64,000 nt of DNA from positions 12,168,531 to 12,232,530 of the forward strand of contig NC_091019.1 in the NCBI RefSeq assembly GCF_041296385.1. Reading direction: 5' to 3'. The notes beneath the pieces were generated by a model. It ran no database searches. It saw only the letters and a list, made by a program, of their open reading frames with translations, and was not told where the DNA came from. Position 1 is the stretch's first letter, and each line of letters starts with the position of its first letter. Origin of the DNA: Aphelocoma coerulescens (Eukaryota; Chordata; Aves; Passeriformes; Corvidae). The translations under genes were made by a program, and so were the position numbers. Positions 60,101-62,990 of this stretch are shown one piece after another.

Positions 60101-62428
60101 TAACCCCCACTGTCTACGCAGGAGGCCGGTTGAGGAGGTAAAAGAATGCTTAAATAAATTAATTGAAGCAAGCACAAATGACCTGGTCCCAGCCAAAGGG
60201 GACAGAAAGGCAGCAGTGTACAGTGATACAACAGAATCATTGCCACTGGGGACTTGCACCCAAAGCAGCAGTTATGCCACTTATTAGTTGAATCTCATGC
60301 ATTTCTCTTTAGAAGTTATTTCCATAGTGGAAAAAAAGTTAATTCAGCTTCCAAGGGAATAATTTGGAATTATTTGTCTTTGCCTGACCTCATTTTTAAA
60401 ATCTGTGAGGTTTTTGCCTTACCTGATCAGCATAGCTTTGCCTTAGTATTACACACTGTCCATAACACTATTGTCAAAATGTTCCCTTGTAACACCTGTA
60501 ATCTGTAATCTCTACTGTTGCACTACTAGATGCAACACAGGGGGTTTCATCAGTACTAGACCAGGTCTGGATCTCACCAGAGGCTGTTTGAAGGGGCCTT
60601 GAACAGAAACAATCCCTTAATCAGGGAAGAACAACTGCCCTTGGAGGAAGAGGAGGGAGGCTGTTCTTACCTGCACTGAGGATGCATGCTCACACACTCA
60701 GACAATGCAGGCTGTGGTGCCATCACCTTTTGTGGTCCCTCCAACAGAACAACATCTCACCTTCTGACGTGGTGCAGTGGTCCAACCACAGGGTGATGGA
60801 ATGGCTCAGATCAGTGGATCTGGCAGAATATGCACCCAACCTTCGAGGCAGCGGAGTGCACGGGGGCCTGATCGTAAGAATTTACCATTTTACTACGTCT
60901 CTACTAAAAATTGAAGGCTGTAATATAAACCATATTTTATCTGATGTTCATCAAGCAGAAGGAAACAAACACATCTGCAATATGACAGCGTGATCAGGCC
61001 TTCTAAGGAGGCTCTTTATCTTAACATTACAAAGGAAAACTATAATAAAAAAGGAACAGCTAAACCACTTTTTATAATCAAAGCTGAGCTGGGCACAAGT
61101 GTTTGACAGCAGCACATAAAAGGAAACCTGACCTGTGCTGTGCAAAAGTTGCTTATTGCTAAGGCATCACAGAGTGTTTCTTTGAGTGCTTTACCAGAAT
61201 TCTGAGCCATGCTAAATAGCCACCCTGAAATTGCAGCAGTCAGGAATGACATTATTTTAATTCAAAACATTCAGAACTACTTGCAGCTCACTAGTGTCAG
61301 AGTTCTGAAATACCATGATTCCACTGCTGTCGAATTTTTGCAAAAATGAAGTAGTTGAAATTGTATTGAGTTTATACTCTGAGTAGAGCAGAAAATTCTG
61401 AAAGCAAACTTGTTCAACCCAAAGAAATGTATGGTTTGATGATAAATATAAATATATATTTGGCTGATCACGCTCAGCGTTTTTTCTTGGCTCCTTTCAG
61501 GTATTTCCCATTCAAACCCCAGTGAGTATCATGAGTGAGCTATAAGAGGTGCAATGTGGACAGATACTTAGTGAGAAATCCTCTGCTAAGCACTGTAGCA
61601 GTTTCCTATTGTAAATATTTCTATAAAAAATAAATATCCTGCCCTTTTCCCAGATTCTCGAACCTCGCTTCAACGGTGACACGCTGGCCATGCTCCTAAA
61701 CATCCCACCTCAAAAGACCCTCCTGCGCCGCCACCTCACCACCAATTTTAACGTGTTAATTGGGCCAGAGGCACAACAAGAAAAAAGAGAAGTCATGGAG
61801 TCAGCAGCACACACACCTCTGACCACCACTGCCAAAGTTCGGGTAGGTACTGCTGTCAGAAAGGAGAAATGTCAGTGTCAGACTTCTCTACTCTGAATGA
61901 TAAAGAAAATAAGGGACAAACATGGGCAGGGAGAGCTGAATTCTAGAAGGAGGGCTACATTTCCCTTAATTCTAGATGCCAAAGCTTTTACTATGTATCT
62001 GTTTAAATCAGCTCCTGTAACAAGCATGCAATCTGTTCTGTCTTCTTAGAAGGAACACCATGTAAATGCATCTAACATCAACTGTAACTCCCCATTTAAA
62101 AACAAACGTTGTTAATTCACAATCTATGTACTTGAATCACCAGGGTATAGTAATAAATGAAAAGGGGGGAGGTTTGAGTGCTTAAAGAACAACCTAACTT
62201 GTCTTACTCAAAACTACTTGTGTTGACTCCTTATTTTAGCCAAAGAAACTTGGATTTTCGCATTTTGGAAACTTAAGAAAAAAGAAGTTTGATGAATCAA
62301 CAGACTACATTTGTCCTATGGATACAAGCCCAGCTGCTACGAATGGTACTTCAAAAAACTATGGTGGCTACAAAGGACTTAGTCCTTTCACTGACAGGGA
62401 ACTGGATCAGGTGGGACAGACAGACTGA
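2932..62428 (+). CDS. PPFIBP2: Liprin-beta-2 (PPFIBP2), spliced, 5' end missing
   Basis: Liprin-beta-2 is a cytoplasmic scaffold of the LAR-phosphatase-interacting liprin family. Its N-terminal coiled coil mediates self-association and the three C-terminal SAM domains bind partners including liprin-alpha. Joining 22 exons (2932-3146, 23747-23836, 27718-27831, 36012-36143, 42576-42668, 45124-45232, 48375-48436, 48930-49005, 50077-50174, 50353-50417, 51139-51199, 53233-53274, 54849-54993, 56901-57039, 57678-57806, 58299-58449, 58624-58735, 59200-59288, 60015-60137, 60748-60873, 61654-61842, 62240-62428) gives 849 residues in one frame, with every junction phase matching. Residue numbers in the exon entries count from the split glycine at 2932. 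PPFIBP2 is preferred over its paralogue PPFIBP1 because of stretches such as [33 protein letters not shown] and [17 protein letters not shown]. All donors are GT except one GC at 50418. The start codon is outside the window. Confidence 0.96.
6645..6668 (+). repeat. (TTAA)n microsatellite
   Basis: About six uninterrupted TTAA units inside the large intron. Short simple repeat, likely polymorphic. Confidence 0.85.
6986..7021 (+). repeat. Tandem duplication, 2 x 18 bp
   Basis: Two exact adjacent copies of GGATGCAGTAACTGTGCT at 6986-7003 and 7004-7021. The lack of differences between copies suggests a fairly recent slippage event. No function is apparent. Confidence 0.9.
19785..20895 (+). mobile_element. 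CR1-type LINE, 5'-truncated and decayed
   Basis: A GC-richer block of about 1.1 kb inside an AT-rich intron. Frames at 19789-20247 and 20264-20518 carry the CR1 reverse-transcriptase C-terminal signature: [11 protein letters not shown], then a [17 protein letters not shown] stretch, and [11 protein letters not shown]...FNKAKC. Downstream comes the usual CR1 3' region (AGGCCACACCTCGAGTGCTG; CTTCACAGAAAGAG) and an end near TTTTGTGATTCC, the expected CR1 terminal repeat. The catalytic FADD-type box reads CKDN, and the frame breaks near 20247 by a stop and shifts, so the copy is dead. It lies in the sense orientation relative to PPFIBP2. The 5' boundary is approximate. The CR1 subfamily is not assigned. 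Confidence 0.93.
20896..22099 (+). other. PPFIBP2: Intron between two CR1 copies
   Basis: AT-rich intronic sequence with no recognised exon, RNA gene or mobile element. Short open frames here are mostly hydrophobic, T-rich translations and look like chance. Confidence 0.7.
22100..22573 (+). mobile_element. Old, highly diverged CR1 3' remnant
   Basis: The order of recognisable pieces matches the CR1 3' end: a CTTTAAATATGTAAAAAATC-type stretch, GAGAAGTTGTGAATTCCATT with GGAGGTCTTCAGA, GAACCAGATGATCTCTTCAG, and a terminal TGTTGTGATTCTC. Divergence is much greater than in the copy at 19785-20895 and there is no reading frame, so it is an older insertion. The 5' limit is a guess. Confidence 0.7.
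22574..23746 (+). other. PPFIBP2: Last part of the 20.6-kb intron
   Basis: AT-rich sequence with a short TA repeat near 23671-23681. It ends in a strong acceptor (ACTTTTTTTCCTCCCAG) at 23746. No other feature seen. Confidence 0.75.
23747..23836 (+). CDS. PPFIBP2: PPFIBP2 exon, start of coiled coil
   Basis: Residues 73-102, phase 0 in and out, donor CTGCAG|GTATGT. It encodes [11 protein letters not shown], then [20 protein letters not shown], one of the most conserved stretches in the liprin-betas. 'SQVNH...SNNE' favours PPFIBP2, since PPFIBP1 has a different linker here. The sequence enters the long coiled coil used for self-association. Confidence 0.97.
23837..27717 (+). other. PPFIBP2: PPFIBP2 intron (3.9 kb)
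   Basis: No coding exon, RNA or mobile element supported. It contains a T-run near 24720-24735, a short (CAA)n run near 25523-25540 and T-rich tracts near 26674-26692. The acceptor at 27717 is CTCCAATTACAG. Confidence 0.75.
27718..27831 (+). CDS. PPFIBP2: PPFIBP2 exon, coiled coil
   Basis: Residues 103-140, phase 0-0, donor CAACAG|GTAAAA. It contains [19 protein letters not shown] and ends TEEMLQQ, near-identical to both liprin-betas; [11 protein letters not shown] is of the PPFIBP2 type. Heptad spacing of Leu/Val/Ile is regular. Confidence 0.97.
27832..36011 (+). other. PPFIBP2: PPFIBP2 intron (8.2 kb)
   Basis: AT-rich with no exon or mobile element I can support. A T-run lies near 31268-31285. 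A short CpG-containing patch near 29227-29260 stands out from the CpG-poor surroundings but has no identifiable function. The acceptor at 36011 is TTTGCTTTCAG. Confidence 0.75.
36012..36143 (+). CDS. PPFIBP2: PPFIBP2 exon, coiled coil
   Basis: Residues 141-184, phase 0-0, donor GCTGAG|GTGAGG. It begins [20 protein letters not shown], invariant in liprin-betas, then [20 protein letters not shown], which is PPFIBP2-like. Because it leaves in phase 0 it can splice in frame to the constitutive exon at 42576 or to the candidate alternative exons at 40977 and 41213. Confidence 0.97.
36144..40976 (+). other. PPFIBP2: PPFIBP2 intron before the alternative exon
   Basis: Mostly featureless AT-rich intron. 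The last 60 bases are a very long pyrimidine tract (T and C with almost no purines) ending TTTTCAG at 40976, far stronger than an average chance acceptor. No other feature supported; open frames near 39210-39690 on both strands lack domains and splice context. Confidence 0.7.
40977..41156 (+). CDS. PPFIBP2: Candidate alternative PPFIBP2 exon, coiled-coil
   Basis: An open stretch follows the very strong acceptor at 40976 and is in phase with the exon at 36012-36143. It begins [18 protein letters not shown] and continues [17 protein letters not shown], with hydrophobic residues at heptad spacing, as expected for a continuation of the liprin coiled coil, and then a polar linker. The first in-frame donor that also fits the next acceptor is GAT|GTACGA after 41156 (180 nt, 60 codons). 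Other outcomes: if used as a plain cassette it joins the exon at 42576 in frame and adds 60 residues; if the downstream 56 nt are kept the frame ends at a stop at 41217-41219. The segment is absent from the liprin-beta-2 sequence I know. The coding nature is inferred from sequence only and the exact 3' edge is uncertain. Confidence 0.6.
41213..41386 (+). CDS. PPFIBP2: Candidate alternative terminal exon, membrane tail
   Basis: Directly after a strong acceptor (CTCTTCTCTCTCTTGCAG, ending 41212) an open frame of 57 codons runs to TAA at 41384-41386. It is in phase with both the candidate exon ending 41156 (implying a 56-nt intron) and the constitutive exon ending 36143. The peptide has a short polar start (KLNSTNQS), a hydrophobic run [16 protein letters not shown], then [12 protein letters not shown] and a proline-rich end. 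This pattern fits a C-terminal tail anchor with nearby cysteines that could be lipid-modified. AATAAA at 41726-41731 lies about 340 nt downstream. No known family was recognised; a chance open frame is possible. Confidence 0.42.
   Translation, partial: KLNSTNQSYLGNVLALIFVAFLSIECECHKNDQKKNPTPDTPPQLLGPIWSPLMAAY
41726..41731 (+). promoter_or_regulatory. PPFIBP2: Candidate intronic polyadenylation signal
   Basis: Canonical AATAAA about 340 nt after the stop of the candidate terminal exon. The hexamer alone is common in AT-rich DNA, so it is only supporting evidence for an early transcript end. Confidence 0.3.
41732..42575 (+). other. PPFIBP2: PPFIBP2 intron after candidate terminal exon
   Basis: Intronic sequence ending in the acceptor CTTCCTCTGCAG at 42575. 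It contains a perfect hairpin at 42375-42402, listed separately. Nothing else is recognised. Confidence 0.7.
42375..42402. repeat. Perfect 12-bp inverted repeat, 4-nt loop
   Basis: Arms CAAGATACAATT (42375-42386) and AATTGTATCTTG (42391-42402) are exact reverse complements around CTTG. In RNA this would be a compact stem-loop about 175 nt upstream of the constitutive acceptor at 42575. No known RNA family was recognised. Confidence 0.85.
42576..42668 (+). CDS. PPFIBP2: PPFIBP2 exon, coiled coil
   Basis: Residues 185-215, phase 0-0, donor ACTAAA|GTAAGC. It has [19 protein letters not shown] followed by [11 protein letters not shown], diagnostic for PPFIBP2; PPFIBP1 has a different version of this segment. 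Alternative splicing at the preceding junction would insert or replace sequence exactly before this exon. Confidence 0.97.
42669..45123 (+). other. PPFIBP2: PPFIBP2 intron (2.5 kb)
   Basis: No exon or mobile element recognised. A 182-codon minus-strand open frame at 43454-44002 is low-complexity in composition and lacks homology, and I judge it fortuitous. The acceptor at 45123 is GCTCTCTTTTAG. Confidence 0.7.
45124..45232 (+). CDS. PPFIBP2: PPFIBP2 exon, coiled coil
   Basis: Residues 216-251 plus the first base of the next codon, donor AAGAG|GTAAGA. It encodes [20 protein letters not shown] and then [16 protein letters not shown], matching [20 protein letters not shown] of liprin-beta-2. 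It ends in phase 1, the junction at which the 33-nt microexon at 46689 can be inserted. Confidence 0.97.
45233..46688 (+). other. PPFIBP2: PPFIBP2 intron before microexon
   Basis: No separate gene or repeat recognised. The last 40 bases are pyrimidine-rich but end in a weak, extended acceptor (ACCATCGTAG). A UGC-type trinucleotide followed by a T run lies about 45 nt upstream of the junction, an arrangement seen near some neuronal microexons, though further out than is typical. Confidence 0.6.
46689..46721 (+). CDS. PPFIBP2: Candidate 33-nt microexon in coiled coil
   Basis: Thirty-three bases lie between an AG (46687-46688) and GTAAGC (46722), phase 1 on both sides, so inclusion adds 11 residues. 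Across the junctions the peptide reads [12 protein letters not shown] before QEVQRL. At the matching position the paralogue PPFIBP1 has, as I recall it, ENFKKKLKEKN before IEVQKM. The same size, position, phase and LKEK core argue that this is a real, old cassette microexon shared by the two liprin-beta genes and not a chance pair of splice sites. The canonical human PPFIBP2 sequence I know lacks it. Tissue use cannot be read from the DNA. Confidence 0.72.
46722..48374 (+). other. PPFIBP2: PPFIBP2 intron after microexon
   Basis: AT-rich intron with no exon or mobile element recognised. The acceptor at 48374 is ACATTTTTAG. Confidence 0.7.
48375..48436 (+). CDS. PPFIBP2: PPFIBP2 exon, coiled coil
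   Basis: Residues 252-272. Two bases complete Asp (or His if the microexon is included), then [20 protein letters not shown]. Donor AAAAG|GTGAGA, phase 0 out. It matches DQEIQRLKMGMETLLLANEDK of liprin-beta-2. Confidence 0.96.
48437..48929 (+). other. PPFIBP2: PPFIBP2 intron (493 bp)
   Basis: Short AT-rich intron with acceptor TTTTCCACAG at 48929. Nothing else seen. Confidence 0.8.
48930..49005 (+). CDS. PPFIBP2: PPFIBP2 exon, end of coiled coil
   Basis: Residues 273-297 plus one base, donor CATG|GTAGAA. It encodes [19 protein letters not shown] and then IMIAAH, corresponding to [19 protein letters not shown] in liprin-beta-2. This is the last strongly helical block before the disordered linker. 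Confidence 0.95.
49006..50076 (+). other. PPFIBP2: PPFIBP2 intron (1.1 kb)
   Basis: No exon, RNA gene or mobile element recognised. The acceptor at 50076 is CTCTAATGCTTTCAG. Confidence 0.75.
50077..50174 (+). CDS. PPFIBP2: PPFIBP2 exon, linker
   Basis: Residues 298-330 (first Gly shared with the exon before), phase 0 out, donor ACAGAG|GTACAG. Acidic, serine-rich [19 protein letters not shown] then [13 protein letters not shown]. It aligns to the liprin-beta-2 segment EEEPEGGFSKWNATNKDPEELFKQE, with the KWN core kept and the flanks diverged, as usual for this linker. Confidence 0.9.
50353..50417 (+). CDS. PPFIBP2: PPFIBP2 exon with GC donor
   Basis: Residues 331-351 plus two bases. It reads [19 protein letters not shown], then EI and the start of Arg, matching SSPTVGPPPLPQKSLETR in human liprin-beta-2. 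The acceptor is TTTTACCCAG. The exon ends ATCAG followed by GCAAGA instead of GT, the consensus of the rare GC-AG intron class. The Arg completed by the exon at 51139 (or Ser via 50673) keeps the frame, which supports this donor. A C/T change or sequencing error at one base cannot be excluded. Confidence 0.85.
50418..50419 (+). promoter_or_regulatory. PPFIBP2: Non-canonical GC 5' splice site
   Basis: The donor context CAG|GCAAGA fits the strong flanking consensus that GC donors normally need. GC donors are often used at regulated exons, which fits the cassette exon that follows at 50673. Confidence 0.75.
50673..50741 (+). CDS. PPFIBP2: Candidate 69-nt cassette exon, Ser/Pro linker
   Basis: The stretch lies between TTCTATTTTAAG and a strong donor AACAG|GTAAGA, phase 2 in and 2 out, so it can be included or skipped without frame change. 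It adds 23 codons, read [18 protein letters not shown] then LEITNR. Its end resembles the end of the preceding exon (HKAMEIR) and human PQKSLETR, so it may be an ancient duplicate of that exon. I place it as alternative because the 21-exon frame with 50353-50417 joined to 51139 already matches human length. Confidence 0.6.
50742..51138 (+). other. PPFIBP2: PPFIBP2 intron (397 bp)
   Basis: Short intron with acceptor GTCGCTTTTTTCAG at 51138. Nothing else seen. Confidence 0.75.
51139..51199 (+). CDS. PPFIBP2: PPFIBP2 exon, linker SLEDL motif
   Basis: Residues 352-372. One base completes Arg, then [20 protein letters not shown], matching AQKKLSCSLEDLRSESVDK in human liprin-beta-2. Donor GAAAAG|GTTGGT is weaker than average, phase 0 out. 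The [10 protein letters not shown] patch is a basic-Ser stretch typical of phosphorylated linkers; that use is inferred. Confidence 0.93.
52893..53023. mobile_element. 121-bp fold-back (MITE-like) element with TSDs
   Basis: Arms at 52898-52923 and 52993-53018 are perfect 26-bp reverse complements (outer end TGTCTTGGGGTGACG), and the element begins TG and ends CA. It is flanked by direct 5-bp copies AAATG at 52893-52897 and 53019-53023, the mark of an integration event. The inner part holds a second stem: TGTGCCTCT (52969-52977) and AGAGGCACA (52985-52993), which share the boundary base. TG...CA ends with 5-bp TSDs fit an integrase-type insertion such as an LTR derivative or a Ginger-like DNA transposon, but long perfect terminal repeats are unusual for an LTR. 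The family is not identified. No coding capacity. Confidence 0.85.
53045..53112 (+). repeat. AT-rich tandem repeat, about 3 units
   Basis: Three copies of a TTGTAATATATTGTCCATA-containing unit of about 25 bp. The middle copy lacks 7 bases (TTGTCCA). It lies 22 bp after the fold-back element's target duplication. Confidence 0.85.
53233..53274 (+). CDS. PPFIBP2: PPFIBP2 42-nt exon, linker
   Basis: Residues 373-386, phase 0-0, reading [14 protein letters not shown]. It aligns with CMDGNQPFPVLEPK in human liprin-beta-2 at the same place. The acceptor GAAACTCCGTAG is weak and the donor GAG|GTATAT is modest. The small size, multiple of three and weak sites make it skippable without frame damage. 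Confidence 0.85.
53275..54848 (+). other. PPFIBP2: PPFIBP2 intron (1.6 kb)
   Basis: No exon, RNA gene or mobile element recognised. The acceptor at 54848 follows a TTATCTTTCTCTCTTTC tract and reads ACAACAG. Confidence 0.75.
54849..54993 (+). CDS. PPFIBP2: PPFIBP2 exon, linker
   Basis: Residues 387-434 plus one base, donor CTGA|GTACGT, phase 1 out. It contains [19 protein letters not shown], matching HKYPTLPGKLSGATPNGE in human, then an acidic DNDDSG stretch that is diverged. The phase-1 end is the site where the microexon at 56298 can be inserted. Confidence 0.93.
54994..56297 (+). other. PPFIBP2: PPFIBP2 intron before second microexon
   Basis: No other gene or repeat recognised. The last 100 bases are pyrimidine-rich. 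A TTTCTGCTTCTT element with a UGC lies about 20-25 nt before the acceptor GACTGAAG, a position where the neuronal splicing factor SRRM4/nSR100 is known to bind UGC motifs upstream of microexons. Confidence 0.6.
56298..56330 (+). CDS. PPFIBP2: Candidate 33-nt microexon with 14-3-3 motif
   Basis: Thirty-three bases between GACTGAAG and CTAG|GTACTG, phase 1 in and out. Inclusion reads [12 protein letters not shown] followed by ETEN from the next exon. The paralogue PPFIBP1 has, as I recall, NKRTASAPNLAETEK at this point, so the segment appears to be a retained paralogous piece that in PPFIBP2 is a separate small exon. RSVSAP fits the mode-1 14-3-3 ligand pattern R-S-x-S-x-P with the second Ser as phosphosite. 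Whether it is used, and where, is not visible from DNA. The polypyrimidine tract is interrupted by GGGATGA near the junction, so the acceptor is weak. Confidence 0.65.
   Translation: MASGVSVHQC
56331..56900 (+). other. PPFIBP2: PPFIBP2 intron (570 bp)
   Basis: AT-rich with a T-run of about 16 near 56706-56721. The acceptor at 56900 is GTTCTTAACCCAG. Nothing else recognised. Confidence 0.75.
56901..57039 (+). CDS. PPFIBP2: PPFIBP2 exon, Ser/Pro linker and basic motif
   Basis: Residues 435-480 plus two bases, donor GGGAAA|GTAAGG, phase 2 out. It encodes [19 protein letters not shown], then [18 protein letters not shown] and KGIKKIWGK. Human liprin-beta-2 has DTAVVNDLSSTSSGTESGPQSPLTPDGKRNPKGIKKFWGK, so the alignment is unambiguous. 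SP dipeptides suggest proline-directed phosphorylation (inferred). Confidence 0.97.
57040..57677 (+). other. PPFIBP2: PPFIBP2 intron (638 bp)
   Basis: No feature recognised except a T-run next to the donor (57049-57058). The acceptor at 57677 is TCTTGTCTTGCAAG. Confidence 0.75.
57678..57806 (+). CDS. PPFIBP2: PPFIBP2 exon, [14 protein letters not shown] motif
   Basis: Residues 481-523 plus two bases, donor AAGAG|GTAATG, phase 2 out. It has [19 protein letters not shown] and then [19 protein letters not shown] and KGQK, essentially the liprin-beta-2 sequence. It is one of the few locally CpG- and GC-rich places in the window. The conserved basic block immediately precedes SAM1. Confidence 0.98.
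57807..58298 (+). other. PPFIBP2: PPFIBP2 intron (492 bp)
   Basis: A 215-codon open frame (57961-58608) crosses this intron and overlaps the next exon. It is open partly because it shares the frame of the true exon 58299-58449 and is not a separate gene. The acceptor at 58298 is CTTGTGCTTTTCAG. Confidence 0.8.
58299..58449 (+). CDS. PPFIBP2: PPFIBP2 exon, SAM domain 1
   Basis: Residues 524-574; one base completes Ser. It contains [20 protein letters not shown], then [19 protein letters not shown] and TATPQDMEK, the first liprin-beta SAM domain (helices 1-4). SAM1-3 form a tandem module that binds liprin-alpha SAMs. Donor GAAAAG|GTAATC, phase 0 out. Confidence 0.98.
58624..58735 (+). CDS. PPFIBP2: PPFIBP2 exon, SAM1 end and SAM2 start
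   Basis: Residues 575-611 plus one base, acceptor CGTTGCAG, donor GACAC|GTAAGT, phase 1 out. [20 protein letters not shown] closes SAM1; [16 protein letters not shown] opens SAM2. Met replaces the usual Leu in E(L/M)[10 protein letters not shown]. The upstream intron (58450-58623, 174 bp) holds nothing else. Confidence 0.98.
58736..59199 (+). other. PPFIBP2: PPFIBP2 intron (464 bp)
   Basis: No feature recognised. The acceptor at 59199 is TCTCACATCTGCAG. Confidence 0.8.
59200..59288 (+). CDS. PPFIBP2: PPFIBP2 exon, SAM domain 2
   Basis: Residues 612-641. Two bases complete Arg, then [20 protein letters not shown] and GRMLQYLTV. Nearly identical to human liprin-beta-2, with one R-to-G difference (RVDGRML, which matches PPFIBP1). 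Donor ACTGTG|GTAAGT, phase 0 out. Confidence 0.98.
59289..60014 (+). other. PPFIBP2: PPFIBP2 intron (726 bp)
   Basis: Contains an A/C-rich low-complexity tract at about 59799-59865. No exon or mobile element recognised. The acceptor at 60014 is CTCTCCTTCACAG. Confidence 0.75.
60015..60137 (+). CDS. PPFIBP2: PPFIBP2 exon, SAM2 end
   Basis: Residues 642-682, phase 0-0, donor [32 protein letters not shown] then [20 protein letters not shown]. This is the SAM2 C-terminal helix and the linker to SAM3, matching human residue for residue except at a few positions. Confidence 0.98.
60138..60747 (+). other. PPFIBP2: PPFIBP2 intron (610 bp)
   Basis: No feature recognised. The acceptor at 60747 is GGTCCCTCCAACAG. 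Confidence 0.8.
60748..60873 (+). CDS. PPFIBP2: PPFIBP2 exon, SAM domain 3 start
   Basis: Residues 683-724, phase 0-0, donor [30 protein letters not shown] then [20 protein letters not shown] and LI, the highly conserved first half of SAM3. The 21-nt microexon at 61501 would insert exactly after this exon. Confidence 0.98.
60874..61500 (+). other. PPFIBP2: PPFIBP2 intron before third microexon
   Basis: No separate feature recognised apart from a short TA-rich run near 61441-61460. It ends in a strong pyrimidine tract and CTCCTTTCAG at 61500. Confidence 0.7.
61501..61521 (+). CDS. PPFIBP2: Candidate 21-nt microexon in SAM3
   Basis: Twenty-one bases coding VFPIQTP lie between a strong acceptor (TTTTTTCTTGGCTCCTTTCAG) and a consensus donor CCCCA|GTGAGT, phase 0 on both sides. 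They sit between constitutive exons ending HGGLI and beginning ILEPRF. Inclusion would add seven residues in the loop between SAM3 helices and could change partner binding. There is no support from the canonical protein, so use of the exon is a prediction; two good splice sites 21 nt apart by chance is the alternative. Confidence 0.5.
61654..61842 (+). CDS. PPFIBP2: PPFIBP2 exon, SAM3 end
   Basis: Residues 725-787, phase 0-0, acceptor CCCTTTTCCCAG, donor [32 protein letters not shown], then [20 protein letters not shown] and [10 protein letters not shown]. '[14 protein letters not shown]' is the PPFIBP2 form (PPFIBP1 has [14 protein letters not shown]). Confidence 0.98.
61843..62239 (+). other. 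PPFIBP2: Last PPFIBP2 intron (397 bp)
   Basis: No feature recognised. The acceptor at 62239 is GACTCCTTATTTTAG. Confidence 0.8.
62240..62428 (+). CDS. PPFIBP2: PPFIBP2 last coding exon and stop
   Basis: Residues 788-849 and TGA at 62426-62428. [20 protein letters not shown] then TDYICPMD, followed by a more variable part and [20 protein letters not shown]. Human ends in a similar GLSPLDAPELDGLDQVGQIS, so the C-terminus is complete. The basic [11 protein letters not shown] stretch is conserved in both liprin-betas. Confidence 0.98.
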   Translation, partial: PKKLGFSHFGNLRKKKFDESTDYICPMDTSPAATNGTSKNYGGYKGLSPFTDRELDQVGQTD

Positions 62429-62602
62429 TGCCATGCTCATCTCATCCCCTCCATGCATTCCAAAGCTTGCCAATAACCAAATGTTCCCCTATCACAAACT
62501 CTTTGCTACACCTGCATGAACTCACTGAGAAAGTATTGGCTGTGGACACTGGAAAGAGTTCCAAACTAAGAATGTTGGGGTATTTTTTTTAATCGACATC
62601 AT

Positions 62603-62608
62603 AATAAA
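62603..62608 (+). terminator. PPFIBP2: Proximal polyadenylation signal
   Basis: AATAAA within ATAATAAACTC, about 175 nt after the stop codon. It may give a short 3' UTR form. Confidence 0.45.
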
Positions 62609-62965
62609 CTCATCCATCCTCAAGCCCTTTTTCAGGACTATGACACCTTTACACTACGAAGATCGAGGTGTTTTGTCAGTCAAGGGAGTGACTGCAGTAA
62701 CCACAAGACTTTTGTACTTTTAGCTTTCATAATCCTAGTATGGCACACTATTTTTTTCATTATCTTTACGGGTGGTTTTTAATGTAATGAATTCATTTGG
62801 ACAAATTTGTACAAAGCTATCAAGTTATATTAAAGTACAACTGGATTGTATTTTTTACAGTAATCAGAGAATCCAACTGAATTTTTCTTTCATTGTGTAC
62901 AGTGGGGAGTAGTTCTGCTTAGACAATCTGTGTGAAGACAATGCATCAGTAATGAACAAATTATT

Positions 62966-62971
62966 AATAAA
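62966..62971 (+). terminator. PPFIBP2: Distal polyadenylation signal
   Basis: AATAAA in TTATTAATAAACC followed by a T/G-rich region. Probable main 3' end of PPFIBP2. Confidence 0.55.
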
Positions 62972-62990
62972 CCAATAGTTAATTCACTTT

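Larger units (their letters stand above)
62429..62990 (+). other. PPFIBP2: PPFIBP2 3' UTR (approximate)
   Basis: Non-coding, AT-rich sequence after the stop. Candidate polyadenylation signals: AATAAA at 62603-62608 (about 175 nt after the stop), ATTAAA at 62829-62834 and AATAAA at 62966-62971. The last is the most likely main end because a T/G-rich stretch (CTTTTGTTATG) follows about 15 nt later. The boundary is inferred. Confidence 0.65.
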
